Origin: Candidatus Omnitrophota bacterium
Lineage (GTDB): Bacteria > NPL-UPA2 > BS750m-G34
Assembly: GCA_030640045.1 (NCBI GenBank)
Contig: DAOWKF010000113.1
Location: 1 to 7,659 of the forward strand
DNA length: 7,659 nucleotides
Reading direction: 5' to 3'
Below are positions 6,047-7,659 of the stretch, in pieces. The position numbers were made by a program, and so were the translations under genes. Each line of letters starts with the position of its first letter. Position 1 is the first letter of the stretch. A model generated the notes under the pieces. It did not search any database, had not been told where the DNA came from, and was given only the letters and a program-made list of their open reading frames with translations.

Positions 6047-6625
6047 ATGGCAAAATCCATAAAAGGGACTAAGACAGAGAAGAATCTGCTCGCATCTTTT
6101 GCAGGAGAATCACAGGCGAGGAATCGCTATACCTATTTTGCCTCAGTTGCAAAAAAGGCAGGGTATGAGCAGATAGCAGGTATATTTTTAGAGACTGCTG
6201 TCAATGAGAAGGAGCACGCCAAAAGATTTTTCAAGCTTTTGGAAGGCGGGGAAGTTGAAATTAAGGCTTCCTATCCTGCAGGCGTTATTGGAGATACTGC
6301 AGGGAATCTCAAGGCATCTGCAGAAGGAGAGAATTTTGAGTGGACAAAGCTTTACAAAGAGGCGGAAGATGCAGCGCACCAGGAAGGCTTTGAGGAAGTC
6401 GCTCGTCAATTTAAAGAGATAGCAGAAGTAGAGGAGCAGCATGAAAAGAGATACAGAAAACTACTCAAGAACATAAAAGAGAATAAGGTATTCAAGAAGG
6501 ATACTGTAGTCAAGTGGAAATGCCGGAATTGCGGCTATGTCCACGAAGGGAAAGAGGCACCAAAGGAGTGCCCGGCATGCGCACATCCTCAGGCGTACTA
6601 CGAACTCCTCTGCGAGAATTATTAA
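6047..6625 (+). CDS. rbr: Rubrerythrin
   Basis: A 192-residue rubrerythrin, the cytosolic peroxidase of anaerobes that reduces hydrogen peroxide to water with electrons from rubredoxin or flavoproteins. The N-terminal four-helix bundle shows the diiron ligands by comparison with the Desulfovibrio protein: E21 (AGESQARNRY), E54 and H57 (NEKEHAKRF), E95 and E98 (GENFEW), E129 and H132 (EEQHEKR). The C-terminal rubredoxin domain has C159, C162, C175 and C178 in the order C-x2-C, 12 residues, C-x2-C. The length matches the classic 191-residue enzyme, and nothing is missing. ATG at 6047 follows AAGGAGAT (6033-6040). The gene sits between desulforedoxin and a flavin reductase, as part of a pathway removing superoxide and peroxide. 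Confidence 0.96.
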   Translation: MAKSIKGTKTEKNLLASFAGESQARNRYTYFASVAKKAGYEQIAGIFLETAVNEKEHAKRFFKLLEGGEVEIKASYPAGVIGDTAGNLKASAEGENFEWTKLYKEAEDAAHQEGFEEVARQFKEIAEVEEQHEKRYRKLLKNIKENKVFKKDTVVKWKCRNCGYVHEGKEAPKECPACAHPQAYYELLCENY

Positions 6626-6655
6626 GCCGGGATGGTAAGTGAGAGGGGGTAATTT

Positions 6656-7234
6656 GTGAAAATAATAGGAATAAACGGCAGTCCAAGAGTAGGCGGGAAT
6701 ACGGATATCCTGCTTGATAAGCTGCTGGAGGGAGCTAAGTCAAAAGGTGCGGAAGTCGAAAAGGTTATTTTAAATACCCTTAAATTTTCACCGTGCCAGG
6801 AATGTGAAAATATACGTGATGACGGAACCTGCATAATAGAAGATGACATGCAGCCTCTTTATAAAAAAATCGAAGATGCAGACGCTATAATTCTGGCATC
6901 GCCTATATTTTTTGGTTCCTTGAGTGCGCAGACAAAGATGATGATAGACCGTTTTCAGTGCGCCTGGAGGGCAAAGTATATATTTAAAAAAGACACCTTT
7001 AACAAAAAAAGAAACGGCGCTTTTATTTCCGTAGAGGCATCCAGGAGGCAGGATTTTTTTGATAATGCTAAGGCAATTGTCAAAAATCTATTCGCTGCTA
7101 TTAATGCAGATTATGAAGAGGAACTTTTTTGCTCGGGTGTTGATGGAAAAGAAGGTATATTAAAATATCCGAATGCCTTAAAAAAGGCATTTGAGATAGG
7201 GCAGGGGATTGCCGTGGAAAGGGGGGTAATATGA
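6656..7234 (+). CDS. Flavodoxin-fold NADPH-dependent FMN reductase / iron-sulfur flavoprotein relative
   Basis: A 192-residue flavodoxin-like protein. The FMN phosphate loop is GSPRVGGNTDILL (8-20), and SPIFFGSLSAQTKMMIDRF is the second flavin-contact loop with the following helix. C47-x2-C50-x8-C59 with following IIEDDM (60-65) recalls the compact cysteine motif of archaeal iron-sulfur flavoproteins (C-x2-C-x2-C-x4-7-C), but the third position is I53, so a normal four-cysteine [4Fe-4S] site cannot form from this motif. It is probably an FMN-only reductase that passes electrons from NAD(P)H to the iron proteins around it; that role is inferred from context. The start is GTG at 6656, six bases after AGGGGG (6644-6649), and gives a flavodoxin N-terminus MKIIGINGSP. 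Its TGA overlaps the next gene's ATG (ATGA), so the two are coupled. Confidence 0.85.
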   Translation: MKIIGINGSPRVGGNTDILLDKLLEGAKSKGAEVEKVILNTLKFSPCQECENIRDDGTCIIEDDMQPLYKKIEDADAIILASPIFFGSLSAQTKMMIDRFQCAWRAKYIFKKDTFNKKRNGAFISVEASRRQDFFDNAKAIVKNLFAAINADYEEELFCSGVDGKEGILKYPNALKKAFEIGQGIAVERGVI

Positions 7235-7629
7235 AAGGTTTTGTTTGTAAGGTCTGCGGATTTATTTCGATAAATGGAGCTGCTCCGGCGGCGTGTCCTG
7301 TGTGCCATGCGCCAAAGGAGTCTTTTGAGGAAAAAGAAGACGCTATAAAGACGCCTGCTGATGCAAATAACCTGACAGAGTCAGAAAAGAAACACGCGCC
7401 TGTTATTACCCAGCCCCTGCATGTAAAGATTGGTGAGATACAGCATCCAATGGTAAAGGAACATTATATTACGCATATTGATTTCTATATAGACAGGGAG
7501 TTTATCTCAAGGGTTATATTGACCCCTGAGAAACTTAATCCGGCAGCTGCCCTTCATCTTAAGGCCCAGAGCGGCAAACTTAGCGCAATATCATTATGTA
7601 ATATTCACGGGGCGTGGATTAAAGAATAG
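7231..7629 (+). CDS. Superoxide reductase with N-terminal rubredoxin-like domain
   Basis: A 132-residue two-domain protein. Residues 1-30 form a short rubredoxin-like domain with C6, C9, C22 and C25, in the style of the rubrerythrin C-terminal domain. Residues about 50-132 are a superoxide reductase (neelaredoxin/desulfoferrodoxin) domain that reduces superoxide to hydrogen peroxide. Its Fe(His)4Cys ligands are visible as H55 (EKKHAPVI), H72 and H78 (HPMVKEHYI), C123 and H126 (CNIHGAW); K54 sits in the usual lysine region. The ordinary desulfoferrodoxin has a desulforedoxin domain at this end; here it is replaced, and a desulforedoxin is encoded separately at 5889. The ATG overlaps the preceding stop (ATGA) and follows a GGGGGG run. 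The peroxide formed would be handled by the rubrerythrin of the same cluster. Confidence 0.93.
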   Translation: MKGFVCKVCGFISINGAAPAACPVCHAPKESFEEKEDAIKTPADANNLTESEKKHAPVITQPLHVKIGEIQHPMVKEHYITHIDFYIDREFISRVILTPEKLNPAAALHLKAQSGKLSAISLCNIHGAWIKE

Positions 7630-7630
7630 G

Positions 7631-7659
7631 ATGAGAGAAAATTTCGAGAAGTATATTTC
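7631..7659 (+). CDS. Possible start of the next gene, cut by the window edge
   Basis: An ATG two bases after the superoxide reductase stop opens a frame reading MRENFEKYI to the edge. The spacing fits the tight packing of this operon, but nine or ten codons are too few to identify a product and no clear ribosome site is seen (only AGG at 7628-7630, adjacent to the ATG). Confidence 0.35.

Noticed and set aside
6204..6422. Plus-strand open frame of 72 codons in another phase
   Set aside because: It lies inside rubrerythrin, whose ligands are all intact, so a frameshift or overlapping gene is not needed.

Overview
This window reads as a compact piece of chromosome from an anaerobic bacterium. 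All genes lie on the + strand. They have strong purine-rich ribosome binding sites, gaps of 70 bases or less, two ATGA stop/start overlaps and sigma70-like promoter boxes, which argue for a bacterium rather than an archaeon. Several enzymes (THI4, the DUF39/NIL-ferredoxin/UPF0280 set) are nevertheless types best known from methanogens and strict anaerobes. The palindromic repeat at 4159-4185, translated SLRAERSNL, is a kind I associate with genomes of Deltaproteobacteria- or Omnitrophota-like anaerobes. That placement is a guess from memory, not a result.

Layout. 1-683: 3' part of a PDZ plus M48 zinc metalloprotease gene that enters from the left edge. 700-1473: THI4 thiazole synthase of the sulfide-using type, closed by a strong intrinsic terminator (1487-1528). 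1542-2462: cysteine synthase cysK. 2492-4119: DUF39 homocysteine-forming protein and its NIL-domain 2[4Fe-4S] ferredoxin, overlapping by ATGA and driven by a consensus promoter lying in the end of cysK. 4119-4185: two short palindromic elements. 4157-4900: UPF0280 (ApbE-like) protein whose first residues are encoded by the second palindrome. 4947-5861: quinolinate synthase nadA. 5889-7629: an oxygen/superoxide defence cluster made of a 41-residue desulforedoxin, rubrerythrin, a flavodoxin-fold FMN reductase and a superoxide reductase with a rubredoxin-like head. A further reading frame may begin at 7631.

How the genes fit together. Three routes that put free sulfide into organic compounds stand side by side: thiazole (THI4), cysteine (CysK) and homocysteine (DUF39, ferredoxin, UPF0280). 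NadA supplies NAD, which THI4 consumes as a substrate together with glycine and sulfide. NadA, the ferredoxin and the Fe(II)-dependent THI4 are oxygen-sensitive types of enzyme. The neighbouring superoxide reductase, rubrerythrin and small iron proteins turn superoxide to peroxide and peroxide to water without releasing oxygen. My reading is a sulfide-assimilation block next to the defence that protects it. Each gene identification is well supported by motifs; the functional coupling is inference. No stretch over 300 bases lacks a gene, and I see no tRNA, rRNA, CRISPR array or insertion sequence.
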